Assembly: GCF_001691415.1 (NCBI RefSeq)
Contig: NZ_LRRR01000012.1
Span: forward strand, 1 to 64,000
Origin: Pararhodobacter sp. CCB-MM2
Lineage (GTDB): Bacteria > Pseudomonadota > Alphaproteobacteria > Rhodobacterales > Rhodobacteraceae
Reading direction: 5' to 3'
Length of the DNA: 64,000 nucleotides
A program made the position numbers and the translations under genes. The number at the start of each line of letters is the position of its first letter. Position 1 is the stretch's first letter. This document shows positions 18,276 through 27,096 of the stretch, in pieces. Under the pieces are notes generated by a model. The model worked only from the letters and a program-made list of their open reading frames with translations. It made no database searches and was not told the origin of the DNA.

Positions 18276-18555
18276 TACCGCAGAAGCCACCCAGAACCTC
18301 GGTCGCAGCGCCTTTACGCAGGTGCCGATTGAGATCACCGTCGCCGTGGGCCGGGCCCGCCCGCTCGTGCGCGACCTGCTGCGGCTGCAGCGCGATTCGG
18401 TGCTGCCGCTGGACCGCCGGGTCGAGGATCCGGTCGAGCTCTATGTCGGCGACCGGCTCATCGCGCGCGGTGTGTTGGAAGAGCTGGAAGGCGATCAGGC
18501 GGGCCAGATGGCCGTGCGCCTGACCGAGGTTGCGGATCTGTCGGACGGGATCTGA
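18268..18555 (+). CDS. fliN: flagellar motor switch protein FliN
   Basis: A 95 aa SpoA-domain protein. The C-terminal motif runs from VPIEITVAVGRA through LLRLQRDSVLPLDRRVEDPV to GDRLIARGVLEELEG, as in FliN. The start is GTG at 18268, inside the end of fliH, with GAGGAG about 8 bases upstream; the longer upstream frame lacks support. FliN forms the base of the C-ring and binds FliH during export. It is a short FliN (E. coli 137 aa) with little N-terminal extension. Confidence 0.88.
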   Translation: MPDTAEATQNLGRSAFTQVPIEITVAVGRARPLVRDLLRLQRDSVLPLDRRVEDPVELYVGDRLIARGVLEELEGDQAGQMAVRLTEVADLSDGI

Positions 18556-18559
18556 GACC

Positions 18560-19291
18560 ATGAAAACCCGTGCGGTTCTGGCGCTGCTTCTGGCAGCGGT
18601 TGTCCTCGGCTTGCCGATGGCAGCCGCCGCTCAGGAACTGACGCTCGACATGGGCGAGGGCGGCAGCCTGGCGGTGCGCTCGGCGCAGTTGCTGGTCCTG
18701 TTGACCCTGCTCAGCCTGGTGCCTGGTCTGATGATCATGGTCACCTGCTTCCCGTTCATCGTCACCGTGCTGGCGATCCTGCGGCAGGCGATCGGTCTGC
18801 AGCAATCGCCGCCGGGCATGCTGCTGACGACGCTGGCGCTGTTCCTGACCTACTTCGTCATGGACCCGGTGTTCACCGCGGCCTGGGAGACGGCAGTGGT
18901 GCCGTTGCAGAACGGCCAGATCGGGGTCGAGGATGCGGTCGTTCGGGCCATCGACCCGTTCCGCGCCTTCATGGCCGCGCGCACCGATCCGGACACTTGG
19001 GAAGGCCTCGCAGTCCTGCGCCCCGATCAGCCGGAATTCACGGCCGAGGGCCCGTTGTCGGTGATGATCCCGGCCTTCCTGCTGTCCGAGCTGAGCCACG
19101 CCTTCGAGGTCGGCTTCGTGATCTTCCTGCCGTTCCTGATCATCGACCTCGTCGTCGCCGCGGTGCTGATGTCGATGGGCATGATGATGGTGCCGCCAGC
19201 CGTGGTCTCGTTGCCGTTCAAGCTCGCGTTCTTCGTGGTGGCGGACGGCTGGACACTGGTCTCGGCCTCGCTGGTGCAAGGATACTTCTAG
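18560..19291 (+). CDS. fliP: flagellar type III secretion protein FliP
   Basis: A 243 aa FliP with a cleavable signal peptide (residues 1-23, ending AAAAQ), then four membrane segments. The conserved FliP block is present (LVPGLMIMVTCFPFIVTVLA, then LQQSPPGMLLTTLALFLTYF) together with the C-terminal pair (FVIFLPFLIIDLVVAAVLMS, then MMMVPPAVVSLPFKLAFFV). FliP forms the export-gate pentamer with FliQ and FliR, which are not in the window. It starts four bases after fliN, the last gene of the right-going operon. Confidence 0.96.
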   Translation: MKTRAVLALLLAAVVLGLPMAAAAQELTLDMGEGGSLAVRSAQLLVLLTLLSLVPGLMIMVTCFPFIVTVLAILRQAIGLQQSPPGMLLTTLALFLTYFVMDPVFTAAWETAVVPLQNGQIGVEDAVVRAIDPFRAFMAARTDPDTWEGLAVLRPDQPEFTAEGPLSVMIPAFLLSELSHAFEVGFVIFLPFLIIDLVVAAVLMSMGMMMVPPAVVSLPFKLAFFVVADGWTLVSASLVQGYF

Positions 19292-19297
19292 CGGGCC

Positions 19298-20017
19298 TCA
19301 GTGCCAGCTGACATCGCCGAGAAAGATATAGCCCGCGCCGTAGATTGTCTTGATCAGGCGCGGGTTTTTCGGATCTTCCCCCAGCTTTGCGCGCAGACGG
19401 GAGATCCGCACATCCATCGCCCGGTCGAAGCTTTCGCCCGCGGCACCGCCCAGTTGCTCCTGCATCTGCGTGCGCGAGATCAGGCGCTTCGGGGCCTCGA
19501 GGAACAGGCGCAGCACCTCGCCCTCGGCATGGCTGAAGGGCACCTCGGTCCCATCGTCGCCGACCAGCAGGTAGCGGTCGAATTGCGCTTCCCAGCCGTT
19601 GAACCGCGCGACCGAGCCGCCTTCATCCGGGGTCGGACGAGCCTTGCGCAGGCGGGCGCGGATGCGGGCGACGACCTCGGCGGGCTCGAAGGGTTTGATG
19701 ATGTAATCGTCGGCGCCCAGCTCCAGCCCCGTCACCCGGTCCGACGTACCCGCGCGGCCCGAAATGATGATGATCGTCGCGCCTGATTCCAATGCCAGCC
19801 GGTGGACCAGCGCCAAGCCGTCACGGTCCGGCAATCCGAGGTCCACAAGGCAGACATCCGGGGCGGTGCGTTTCAGCGCGGCTTCGAATTCCGTGGCACG
19901 CGAATAGGTCGAGGTGCGGAACCCGGCATCCGTCAGCGCCTCGGCGAGGATGCGGCGGATCTCGGCCTCGTCGTCAAGGATCGCGACATGAGGCTGCGCG
20001 GCCGGGCTATGGGTCAT
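19298..20017 (-). CDS. OmpR-family response regulator
   Basis: A 239 aa two-domain regulator. The receiver has the acidic pair (LDDEAE), phospho-acceptor Asp in VCLVDLGLPDRDG, and the conserved Lys in YIIKPFEP. The C-terminal winged helix (about 140-235) ends with LIKTIYGAGYIF, as in OmpR/PhoB proteins. AGGGAGG lies 7 bases before the start. It is transcribed after the hybrid kinase gene with a 39 base gap, so the two are a likely pair, and it converges on fliP with a 6 base gap. Target genes unknown. Confidence 0.9.
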   Translation of the reverse strand: MTHSPAAQPHVAILDDEAEIRRILAEALTDAGFRTSTYSRATEFEAALKRTAPDVCLVDLGLPDRDGLALVHRLALESGATIIIISGRAGTSDRVTGLELGADDYIIKPFEPAEVVARIRARLRKARPTPDEGGSVARFNGWEAQFDRYLLVGDDGTEVPFSHAEGEVLRLFLEAPKRLISRTQMQEQLGGAAGESFDRAMDVRISRLRAKLGEDPKNPRLIKTIYGAGYIFLGDVSWH

Positions 20018-20056
20018 CGGGGGCGCCTCCCTGCGGTCCGACTACGGTCTTGGCGA

Positions 20057-22006
20057 TCACTGCGCGGCAAGGGCCGGAGGGCCCAAAGCACGCAGGAACG
20101 CCTCCAGATCGCCCGGATCGAAGGGCTTGGGCAAGAGGGGGAAGACCTCTGCGGCTTCGCGACGCAGCGTGTCATTGGCCGGAAGCGAGGTCATCAGCCC
20201 CATCGCCAGCCCCGGACGCGCCTGCTGCAGGCGGGTGAGCAGGGCAAAGCCCGTCTCGTCGCCCTTCAGCTGCACGTCCGACAGGATCAGCCCGATCTCG
20301 GGCAGGGTGGCCAAGGCCTCGGCATCAAGGGCGGTTTCGGCTTCGATCACCTGATGGCCCAAGCCGACCAGCATCTCGCGCACATGGGTGCGGATCTCGG
20401 GGCTGTCTTCGACCAGAAGGACCAGCCGGCTTTCGTCGGGCAGGGGCTCGGCCGCGGGGCGGAAGGGCAGGCGCAGCACCACGCGCGCCCCGCCGGACGC
20501 ACGGTTGGCCAATCGGACCGAGCCCCCCGCCAAGGTCGCCTGATCGAAGACCATCGCCAGCCCCAGCCCGGACCCCTCGCCACCCTTGGTGGTGTAGAAG
20601 GGATCGAGCCCGCGCTTCAGCGCCTCGTCGGAAAAGCCGGGGCCGTCATCGTCGACGGTGATCTCCAGCCATGTGTCCAGTACCCGATGCGCGATCAGGC
20701 GGATCGCGCCGGGCATCGGTCCCATCGCGTCGCGGGCGTTGAGGATCAGGTTCAACAGCGCATCCTGTAGCGCGCCCTGATCCAGCATCACCAGCCCGAG
20801 GTCCGGCTCCAGCTCGATTGTCAGGCGCAGCCCGTCCGGCAGCGAGGGCGAGGCCATCATCCGCAGATCATCGAGCAGAGGCTCAAGGTCGGTGGGTTCC
20901 GGGCGCAGCACCCGCGCGCCCGAGATCTCGCCGATCCGGCGCAGCAAGGTGCCGCCGCGACGGACGGCGCCCTGCGTGGCGCGCACCAGCTCGGCACCCT
21001 CGGGCGGCATTTCCGGCAGGCGGGACAGGCGGTCCTGCAGGCCAAGGATGATCGTCAGAAGGTTGGCGAAATCATGCGCGAGGCCCGAGGTCAGCTGCGC
21101 GGCCAGCTCGCGCTTGCGGGTCTGCATCAGCGCCGCGCGGGCCTGCGTTTCGGCGGTGATGTCGGTCGACAGGATATAGACCCCGCCGCCCTTGCCATCG
21201 GTGCCGGGATCGGGCGTCAGCGCCACGCGGACCCGGCGGCCACTGTCTTCATGCGTGATCTCGCAGACCGCATTCTCGCCCGCCAGCGCGGTTTGCAGAT
21301 GCGGCAGGATGCGCGCGAAGGTCACCGGGCCCAAGGCAACAGCGGCATGCAGCCCCACCACGCCTGAGGCCGGGGTGCCGGGCATGACACTGCTCAGCCG
21401 CCGGTTCGAATAGGTGTAGATCAGGTCGCGATTCACATGCGCGATATGGGCCGGCATCATCTCGGTCACGAGGCGGGTGCGGGCCTCCATCTCGGTCAGC
21501 TCGCGCTGGGTTTCGGCCAGCATCGCGTTGGTCGAGGCCAGCTGCCGGTTGGCCAGCCCGAGGCGCTGGGCATGGGCCACCAGCTGGCCGGACAGCTCCT
21601 CGGACCGGGCCTTGAGTAGCCGTTCCTGCAGCTTGATCTCGGTGATGTCGGTATAGACGGTGACCCAGCCACCCTGCGCCAGCGGCGCCCCCTCGACCGA
21701 GACCCAACGGCCATTGGCGCGCTCGCGCTCCATGTAATGCGGGCGGAAGGCGCGGGCGGTCTCGACGCGCAGGCGGACGGCCTCGTCCTCGTTCTCCTGC
21801 GGGCCGTATTCGCCGCGATTGACGAGGAAGCGGATCGTCTCCTCGAACGAGGCGCCGGGTTCGACCAGAGCGTCGGGAAGCCCGAACATCTGCTGGTAGC
21901 GCGGGTTGCAGACCGCAAGGCGCAGGTCGCTGTCAAAGATCGACAGGGCCTGCTGGATCAGGTTGAGGCCGGCTCGGGTCAGCTGCTGAATGGCATCGGG
22001 TTGCAT
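20057..22006 (-). CDS. hybrid sensor histidine kinase with PAS domains
   Basis: A 649 aa cytoplasmic hybrid kinase with no membrane segment. It has two PAS-type regions (about 10-135 and 170-265), a coiled coil between them, and a histidine kinase core with the phospho-His in GLAHDFANLLT, N box LLNLILNARDAMG, G1 DDDGPGFS and G2 GSGLGLAM. A C-terminal receiver has its Asp in LILSDVQLKGDETG. No HPt domain is seen, so how the signal reaches the OmpR-type partner downstream is not obvious. Confidence 0.9.
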   Translation of the reverse strand: MQPDAIQQLTRAGLNLIQQALSIFDSDLRLAVCNPRYQQMFGLPDALVEPGASFEETIRFLVNRGEYGPQENEDEAVRLRVETARAFRPHYMERERANGRWVSVEGAPLAQGGWVTVYTDITEIKLQERLLKARSEELSGQLVAHAQRLGLANRQLASTNAMLAETQRELTEMEARTRLVTEMMPAHIAHVNRDLIYTYSNRRLSSVMPGTPASGVVGLHAAVALGPVTFARILPHLQTALAGENAVCEITHEDSGRRVRVALTPDPGTDGKGGGVYILSTDITAETQARAALMQTRKRELAAQLTSGLAHDFANLLTIILGLQDRLSRLPEMPPEGAELVRATQGAVRRGGTLLRRIGEISGARVLRPEPTDLEPLLDDLRMMASPSLPDGLRLTIELEPDLGLVMLDQGALQDALLNLILNARDAMGPMPGAIRLIAHRVLDTWLEITVDDDGPGFSDEALKRGLDPFYTTKGGEGSGLGLAMVFDQATLAGGSVRLANRASGGARVVLRLPFRPAAEPLPDESRLVLLVEDSPEIRTHVREMLVGLGHQVIEAETALDAEALATLPEIGLILSDVQLKGDETGFALLTRLQQARPGLAMGLMTSLPANDTLRREAAEVFPLLPKPFDPGDLEAFLRALGPPALAAQ

Positions 22007-22055
22007 GCGCGAACCCTAGCGCCGGGGCAGGCCGCGCGTCCAGCGTGCTGGCGGT

Positions 22056-22619
22056 TCAGTCCAGCGTCTCGCCGGGATCGAGGCCCCACAGCGCCGTCCG
22101 GTCGACCCAGCCGCGCACACCCTCGACGCTGAGCTGGCACCAGATCGGGTCGCAATGCATGATCCGTGCAACCACCCCGGTCTCCAGCCGCGCCACTTCG
22201 CTGGCGTCAGGCATCGGGTTCGAGCGCATCGCCACCATGTCCTGCGTCACCAGCACGGTGCGAACACCCGACAGCAGCGAATAATGGACCCAACCGCCTT
22301 CGCCCTCGGCATCCTCGACCCGGCGCCAATGTTCGAACTCGCCGGTCACGCGCAGGGGCAGGTCGCGATGGGTGAAGATCCAGTCGACGCGGTGGGTGTC
22401 CGACGGCCCGCGCCGTGCCCGCCCGCGGGAGGTCTTCAGCGAGACATAGCGCGGCATCGGCAGGCCCGTGACCGGTCCGACGGACCGTGTGGGCGCAGCC
22501 TCGGCGGTGGTGACGGAGACGGCAACGGGTGTCGCGCTTTCCTGCGCCTGCAGCAGCGCGGGCGCGAGAAGGATGGTCGTCGCAATGGCCGGGATTGCCC
22601 GGCGGAGGGCCTTAAACAT
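22056..22619 (-). CDS. secreted SH3-domain protein
   Basis: A 187 aa protein with a signal peptide (residues 1-26, ending ALLQAQ). Two SH3b-like modules follow: the first is around RYVSLKTSRGRARRGPS to LLSGVRTVL, the second around MVAMRSNPMPDASEVARLE to RGWVDRTALWG. This architecture is common in Rhodobacterales SH3-domain proteins of the cell envelope, whose exact role is unknown. The ATG at 22619 is chosen because the signal peptide starts there. It is divergent from the hydroxyacid dehydrogenase gene. Confidence 0.82.
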   Translation of the reverse strand: MFKALRRAIPAIATTILLAPALLQAQESATPVAVSVTTAEAAPTRSVGPVTGLPMPRYVSLKTSRGRARRGPSDTHRVDWIFTHRDLPLRVTGEFEHWRRVEDAEGEGGWVHYSLLSGVRTVLVTQDMVAMRSNPMPDASEVARLETGVVARIMHCDPIWCQLSVEGVRGWVDRTALWGLDPGETLD

Positions 22620-22788
22620 GCTGTCCTGCCCGGCCCGCTTGCGCGGGTCTCGTTTTCGCCACAGCCGCCCCGATTGGTCTTTGCGCAATTTTATTTCGCG
22701 TGGGGTCGTGCGGATGGCTTGTGCCTCGGTTCGCTCTGCGCCACTTTGCCAGCACGCGGCCTGATTTGAAAGACCCCAGGAGGTTCCC

Positions 22789-23775
22789 ATGCCCCTCAAG
22801 CGCCTGAGTGTTGTCGTTACGCGACGCTTGCCCGATCCGGTGGAGACGCGGCTGAAGGAGTTGTTCGACGCCGAGCTGCGCGACGACGACACGCCGATGT
22901 CCCGTGACGAGCTGGTGGCAGCGATGGCGCGCGCCGATGTGCTGGTGCCGACGCTGGCTGATCATATCGACGCGGGCATGCTGGGGGGCGCCGGCGAGCG
23001 GTTGAAATTGATCGCGAATTACGGCGCGGGCGTCGATCATATCGACGTCGCCTCGGCCCGTCAGCGCGGCATTCTGGTGTCGAACACGCCCGGTGTCGTG
23101 ACCGAGGATACGGCCGACATGACGCTGGCCCTGATGCTCGCCGTCACCCGCCGCATCCCCGAGGGGCTGTCCGAGATGCAGGCCGGAAATTGGCGCGGCT
23201 GGTCGCCGATGACGCATCTGGGCAGCCGGATCGGCGGCAAACGGCTGGGGATCCTCGGGATGGGGCGCATCGGTCAGGCCGTGGCGCGCCGCGCGCAGGC
23301 TTTCGGCATGCAGATCCACTATCACAACCGCAAGCGCCTGCGGCCCGAGATCGAGGCGCCGCTGGAGGCGACCTATTGGGAGAGCCTCGACCAGATGGTC
23401 GCGCGGATGGATGTCATCTCGATCAACTGCCCGCACACGCCCTCGACCTTCCATCTGATGAACGCGCGGCGGCTGAAGCTGATGAAGCCGAATTCGGTGA
23501 TCGTGAATACCTCGCGTGGCGAGGTGATCGACGAGAATGCGCTGACCCGGATGCTGCGCGCGGGCGATATCGCCGGGGCGGCGCTGGACGTCTACGAGCG
23601 CGGCGCCGAGGTGAACCCGCGGCTGCGTGAGCTGCCCAATGTCGTGCTGCTGCCGCATATGGGCTCGGCCACGCTGGAGGGCCGGATCGAGATGGGCGAG
23701 AAGGTGATCCTCAACATCAAGACCTTCGCCGACGGGCATCGGCCGCCGGATCAGGTGCTGCCGGGGATGCTGTGA
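22789..23775 (+). CDS. D-isomer-specific 2-hydroxyacid dehydrogenase (glyoxylate/hydroxypyruvate reductase type)
   Basis: A 328 aa NAD(P)-dependent dehydrogenase. It has the Rossmann motif LGILGMGRIGQAVARRA, the substrate Arg in VNTSRGEVIDENAL, and the catalytic His in LLPHMGSAT. The region NYGAGVDHIDV matches the group that includes glyoxylate reductase and hydroxypyruvate reductase. Length is normal. AGGAGG lies upstream of the ATG. It reduces glyoxylate or hydroxypyruvate in serine/C2 metabolism; the precise substrate is inferred. The gene stands alone. Confidence 0.9.
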   Translation: MPLKRLSVVVTRRLPDPVETRLKELFDAELRDDDTPMSRDELVAAMARADVLVPTLADHIDAGMLGGAGERLKLIANYGAGVDHIDVASARQRGILVSNTPGVVTEDTADMTLALMLAVTRRIPEGLSEMQAGNWRGWSPMTHLGSRIGGKRLGILGMGRIGQAVARRAQAFGMQIHYHNRKRLRPEIEAPLEATYWESLDQMVARMDVISINCPHTPSTFHLMNARRLKLMKPNSVIVNTSRGEVIDENALTRMLRAGDIAGAALDVYERGAEVNPRLRELPNVVLLPHMGSATLEGRIEMGEKVILNIKTFADGHRPPDQVLPGML

Positions 23776-23810
23776 GACCGGCCCGGCCGGGTTCCGGGCG
23801 GTGGGGTTTC

Positions 23811-23833
23811 TTGAGTATTTGCAACAAGGTGAG
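23811..23833. repeat. recurring intergenic TATTTGCA motif, copy 1
   Basis: TTGAGTATTTGCAACAAGGT lies about 36 bases after the dehydrogenase stop. A related sequence, CGGGATATTTGCAGCACAAA, lies after another gene at about 29902. Both follow G/C-rich runs just past a stop codon. They look like a dispersed intergenic element rather than a gene part. Confidence 0.4.
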
Positions 23834-23844
23834 AGGGGCGCGGT

Positions 23845-26004
23845 TCAGCGCACCCTCAGGGCGGGGTTCTGATCCGGGGCGCGGAGTGTGCCGATGCGGG
23901 CGGCTGTGTAGCCGGAGTCGGTGAGGGCTGTCAGGAGAGTTTCGACTTCGGTTTCCGGCACGGCGGCGAGGAGGCCGCCAGCGGTTTGCGGATCAAAGAG
24001 CAGGGCGGCGCGCGGGATTTGGGGCGCGGCGATGCGACCCAGCAGGGCGGCGCGGTTGGCGGGCATGATTGTCGAAGCGACGCCCGCGACAGCGAGGTCT
24101 TCGGCGCCCTCGAACAGCGACACGGCAGCGAGGTCGAGATCGGCGGAGAGGTTTGAGGCGCGCAGCATCTCGTCGAGATGGCCGGCAAGGCCGAAGCCCG
24201 TCACATCGGTCATCGCCTTGGCATGGGGCGACAAGATCGCGGCGGCGCGGCCCTGCGGTTGCGTGAGATAGGGCCAGAGGGCGGCCACCGTCCGGCCCGG
24301 CGCCTGTTTCAGCATCTCGGCGGCGAGGATCGTGCCCGAGCCGATCGGCTTCGTCAGGATCAGCGCATCGCCCGCCGCAGCCCCGCCCTTGGTCAGCACC
24401 TTCGGCCCGGCGAGCCCGGTCCCCGTCACCCCCACCGTCAGCTCGGCCCCGGGCGTGGTATGGCCGCCCGCGATGCTGGCGCCGGCGTCGCGCAGCCCCT
24501 CGGCCACGCCCGCCATGATCTCGGCCAGCATGCGCTCCTGCAGGGGTTCGGACTGGCGGGGCAGGATCAGGCTGACGAGGGCGGCCTGCGGCTCGGCCCC
24601 CATCGCCCAGCAATCGCCGAGGGCATGGACCGTGGCGATCTTGGCCATGAGATACGGGTCCTCGGTGAAGGCCCGCAGATGGTCGGTGGCGATCACCTGC
24701 CGCGCGCCGCCGCCCTGCAGCACCGCCGCATCATCGCCCGCGCCGAGTTCCACCGTGCCCTGGGCTGCGAGGCCGTGAAGTGCGTGGCGCAGGGCATCGG
24801 GCCCGACCTTGGCGCCGCAACCGCCGCACATGGGCTTCTCACCGATAGCTTCAACGAGCCCCAGCGCGTGATGGCGGGGCAGGGGATCGGCCTTCATCGC
24901 GGGCAGCGCGTGGAACATGCGCATGAACTTCTGGTCGATGCGATCCTTCAGCCGCCACATCGCGCGCCCGTGCAGCGGCAGGCCCCATTTGTCGGCCAAA
25001 GCCTCCTTGCCGCCCAGCGAGATCAGCTTCAGGTAATCGCGCTGAGGCTGGTAGGCCCGTAGCGGCGTGCCACTCAGGGCCGCGCGCAGGTTGTGGAAGA
25101 GGATCGGCGCCTGCCGGACGGCGAAGACCCCGGCCTTGGGGCGCGGGCTTTCGACCATATGCGCGCAATCGCCGACGGCGAAGATCTCGGGATGCGAGGT
25201 CGAACGCAGCTGCGGGTCGACGCTGATATAGCCTTCGGTCAGGTGCAGACCGGTAGCGGACAGCCAGTCTTGCGGACGGCTGCCTGCCGCGCCGAGGGTG
25301 AAATCGGAGGGCAGGCGGGTGCCGTCGGACAGGATCACCGCATCGGCCGTAACCTCCTGGGCGTCAGTCCGCTCACGCAGTGTGATCCCACGCGCGGCCA
25401 AAAGGCCCAGCAGATACGTCCGGGCGGCCTGGCCGAGATGGGGCAGGGCGGTCTCGCGCTCCAGCACCGTCACCTGTGCCGAGGGCAGTCGATGCTGCAT
25501 GGCGAGCGCCAGCTCGATCCCGCCCACCCCCGCGCCGAGCACGGTGATCCGAGGTGCCTCGGGCGGGGAGGCGGCGAAGGCCTCCCAGCGCTGGGCATAG
25601 GCGCCGAGCGGTTTGGCGGCAGTGGCGTGGGCTGCGAAGCCAGGAAGCGCCGGCAGGTCCGAAGTGATGCCGACATCAACCGACGCTATGTCGAACGCCA
25701 CTGGCGGGCGGCCCGGCACCGTGACGGTCTTGGCCTCGGGATCAATCCCCGTCGCGCGCCCCAGAATCAGCCGCGCGCCCGCATGCCGCGCCAGCTTCAC
25801 GAGGTCCATCTCCAGATCCCCGCGCTGGTAGTGCCCGGCGATCAGGCCCGGCAACATCCCCGTGTAGGGCGCGGTCGGATTGGGATCGATCAGCGTCAGC
25901 CGCGCGCCTGCCAGCGGGTTCATCGCCCAGCGCAGCAGCACCAGCGCATGGGCATGGCCGCCGCCGACAAGCACGAGATCACGGGTCTGAGGTAGGGTCT
26001 GCAT
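23845..26004 (-). CDS. selD: selenide, water dikinase fused to an N-terminal FAD/NAD(P) oxidoreductase
   Basis: A 719 aa fusion. Residues about 1-375 are a pyridine nucleotide-disulfide oxidoreductase of NADH dehydrogenase type (LVLVGGGHAHALVLLRW, and SHPEIFAVGDCAH near the FAD end). Residues about 385-719 are SelD, with Cys396 and Lys399 in CGGCGAKV matching the essential Cys and Lys of E. coli SelD. GDDAAVL and GGHTTPG motifs follow. SelD makes selenophosphate for selenouridine tRNA or selenocysteine. The ATG at 26004 is chosen because the FAD motif begins 10 residues on. No mnmH or selA/selB gene is nearby. Confidence 0.9.
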   Translation of the reverse strand: MQTLPQTRDLVLVGGGHAHALVLLRWAMNPLAGARLTLIDPNPTAPYTGMLPGLIAGHYQRGDLEMDLVKLARHAGARLILGRATGIDPEAKTVTVPGRPPVAFDIASVDVGITSDLPALPGFAAHATAAKPLGAYAQRWEAFAASPPEAPRITVLGAGVGGIELALAMQHRLPSAQVTVLERETALPHLGQAARTYLLGLLAARGITLRERTDAQEVTADAVILSDGTRLPSDFTLGAAGSRPQDWLSATGLHLTEGYISVDPQLRSTSHPEIFAVGDCAHMVESPRPKAGVFAVRQAPILFHNLRAALSGTPLRAYQPQRDYLKLISLGGKEALADKWGLPLHGRAMWRLKDRIDQKFMRMFHALPAMKADPLPRHHALGLVEAIGEKPMCGGCGAKVGPDALRHALHGLAAQGTVELGAGDDAAVLQGGGARQVIATDHLRAFTEDPYLMAKIATVHALGDCWAMGAEPQAALVSLILPRQSEPLQERMLAEIMAGVAEGLRDAGASIAGGHTTPGAELTVGVTGTGLAGPKVLTKGGAAAGDALILTKPIGSGTILAAEMLKQAPGRTVAALWPYLTQPQGRAAAILSPHAKAMTDVTGFGLAGHLDEMLRASNLSADLDLAAVSLFEGAEDLAVAGVASTIMPANRAALLGRIAAPQIPRAALLFDPQTAGGLLAAVPETEVETLLTALTDSGYTAARIGTLRAPDQNPALRVR

Positions 26005-26155
26005 GAGGCCTCCGCTGCTGCGATCAGCTTTAGCGCGCAGGCGCCGATCAGGCGAGGAGACATTGCGTCGCCTCTCGTGTCGATTTCCCTCTTGACCCTG
26101 TCTTTGGCCTCCCATAGGAAGCCGTCAGTCCGCAGCCGAATGGCTTTGGCAGCGT

Positions 26156-26232
26156 GGCGGAGTAGCTCAGTTGGTTAGAGCAGCGGAATCATAATCCGCG
26201 TGTCGGGGGTTCAAGTCCCTCCTCCGCTACCA
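26156..26232 (+). tRNA. tRNA-Met (CAT), elongator type
   Basis: A 77 base cloverleaf. The acceptor GGCGGAG pairs with CTCCGCT, the D arm is GCTC/GAGC, and the anticodon stem GCGGA/TCCGC holds loop ATCATAA with anticodon CAT. The T arm is GGGGG/CCCTC around TTCAAGT. CCA is encoded at the 3' end. The acceptor starts G-U rather than the C-A mismatch of initiator tRNA, and the body fits elongator Met rather than Ile(CAT). Confidence 0.95.
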
Positions 26233-26478
26233 TCCTTCCCTTGCAAGAAAATGTGTCGAGTAAACCCTACGCCAGGGTGACACAGGCTGATGGCAGCCTC
26301 CAGTCTGACAGGGATCAGAGCCGCGCAAGTCCCTCGCACATCTTAGATCATTCGGCCTTGGCGCCGGGACGCCCAAACCATTCGATGTTGGAAGCCGCTC
26401 TCTTCGTGCGGGACTGACGCATCGCAGGCATGGAGCGACGCACCATCGCCGATCCATGCCTTACTCGCAGCCGTTCGC

Positions 26479-26910
26479 TCAGGACAGCGTGACGCCGTTC
26501 GATGTGATCAGGCGCACGGGCGGCGTCGCGCCATTCGCGCCGATGGCACCGGTCGGGTGCTCCGAGCGCACGTCGTTCCGGCGGAACCGGGCAGGGCGTG
26601 CGGCGGGGTCAGCCGGGCGGGGCGTGCGCAGACGCTCGGCCTTGGGAATGACGGTGAAATCAGGGCTGCGATTCAGCTCGTCCCAGTTGCGCGGCCAGTC
26701 GGTCGCCGCAGGGGCCCCTTGGCCCGCGCGCGGCGCGCCCTCGGCGCCCGACAATGCCCAAGCTTCAACCCTGCGTTTCTGCAATTCCTGCGTGATGACG
26801 ATCCCTGCCGCGTCCAGCGCGGTCGCCGAGGCCGTCAATCCGTTTTCGTCCGCGAAATCCTGAAGATCACGTAAGACGTTGATAATCCACTCTGTATCCA
26901 TGCCAGTCAT
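26479..26910 (-). CDS. hypothetical protein
   Basis: A 143 aa soluble protein that I do not recognise by name. The N-terminal 50 residues form a helical region (TEWIINVLRDLQDFADENGL, then TASATALDAAGIVITQEL), followed by an Ala/Pro-rich, probably disordered C-terminal half. ATG at 26910 has GAGG five bases upstream; an alternative ATG lies at 26901. Small proteins of this shape occur in Rhodobacterales. A perfect DnaA-box sequence lies about 95 bases upstream. Function unknown. Confidence 0.65.
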   Translation of the reverse strand: MTGMDTEWIINVLRDLQDFADENGLTASATALDAAGIVITQELQKRRVEAWALSGAEGAPRAGQGAPAATDWPRNWDELNRSPDFTVIPKAERLRTPRPADPAARPARFRRNDVRSEHPTGAIGANGATPPVRLITSNGVTLS

Positions 26911-27003
26911 GCCTGCCTCATGCTCTTTTCTCGCGCCTTCTGCTCTGCGAGTGAGGCGCGTTATGAGTAACATCTATTTGACCGATGCGCGTCTGGGAAG
27001 CAC

Positions 27004-27012
27004 TTATCCACA
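27004..27012 (+). promoter_or_regulatory. single perfect DnaA-box sequence
   Basis: TTATCCACA matches the 9-mer DnaA box exactly. It lies in the 186 base gap between the universal stress protein gene and the hypothetical gene, upstream of the latter. No second box or AT-rich unwinding region is seen nearby, so it is not an origin; DnaA-linked control or chance are both possible. Confidence 0.4.
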
Positions 27013-27096
27013 ACCGAGGCGCGAAGCCCGGTGCGTGATGCGTCCGTGCTACAGGCGCGAGTTGCTGCCGCGCGCGCTCGCGCAACAGTTGCGGTG

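Noticed and set aside
26348..26431. A 27-codon minus-strand frame between tRNA-Met and the hypothetical gene, with a plausible basic peptide.
   Set aside because: Too short to support without comparison, and no ribosome site could be confirmed.
26156..26478. A possible phage or island attachment site at the tRNA-Met 3' end.
   Set aside because: No direct repeat of the tRNA end and no integrase gene were seen downstream.
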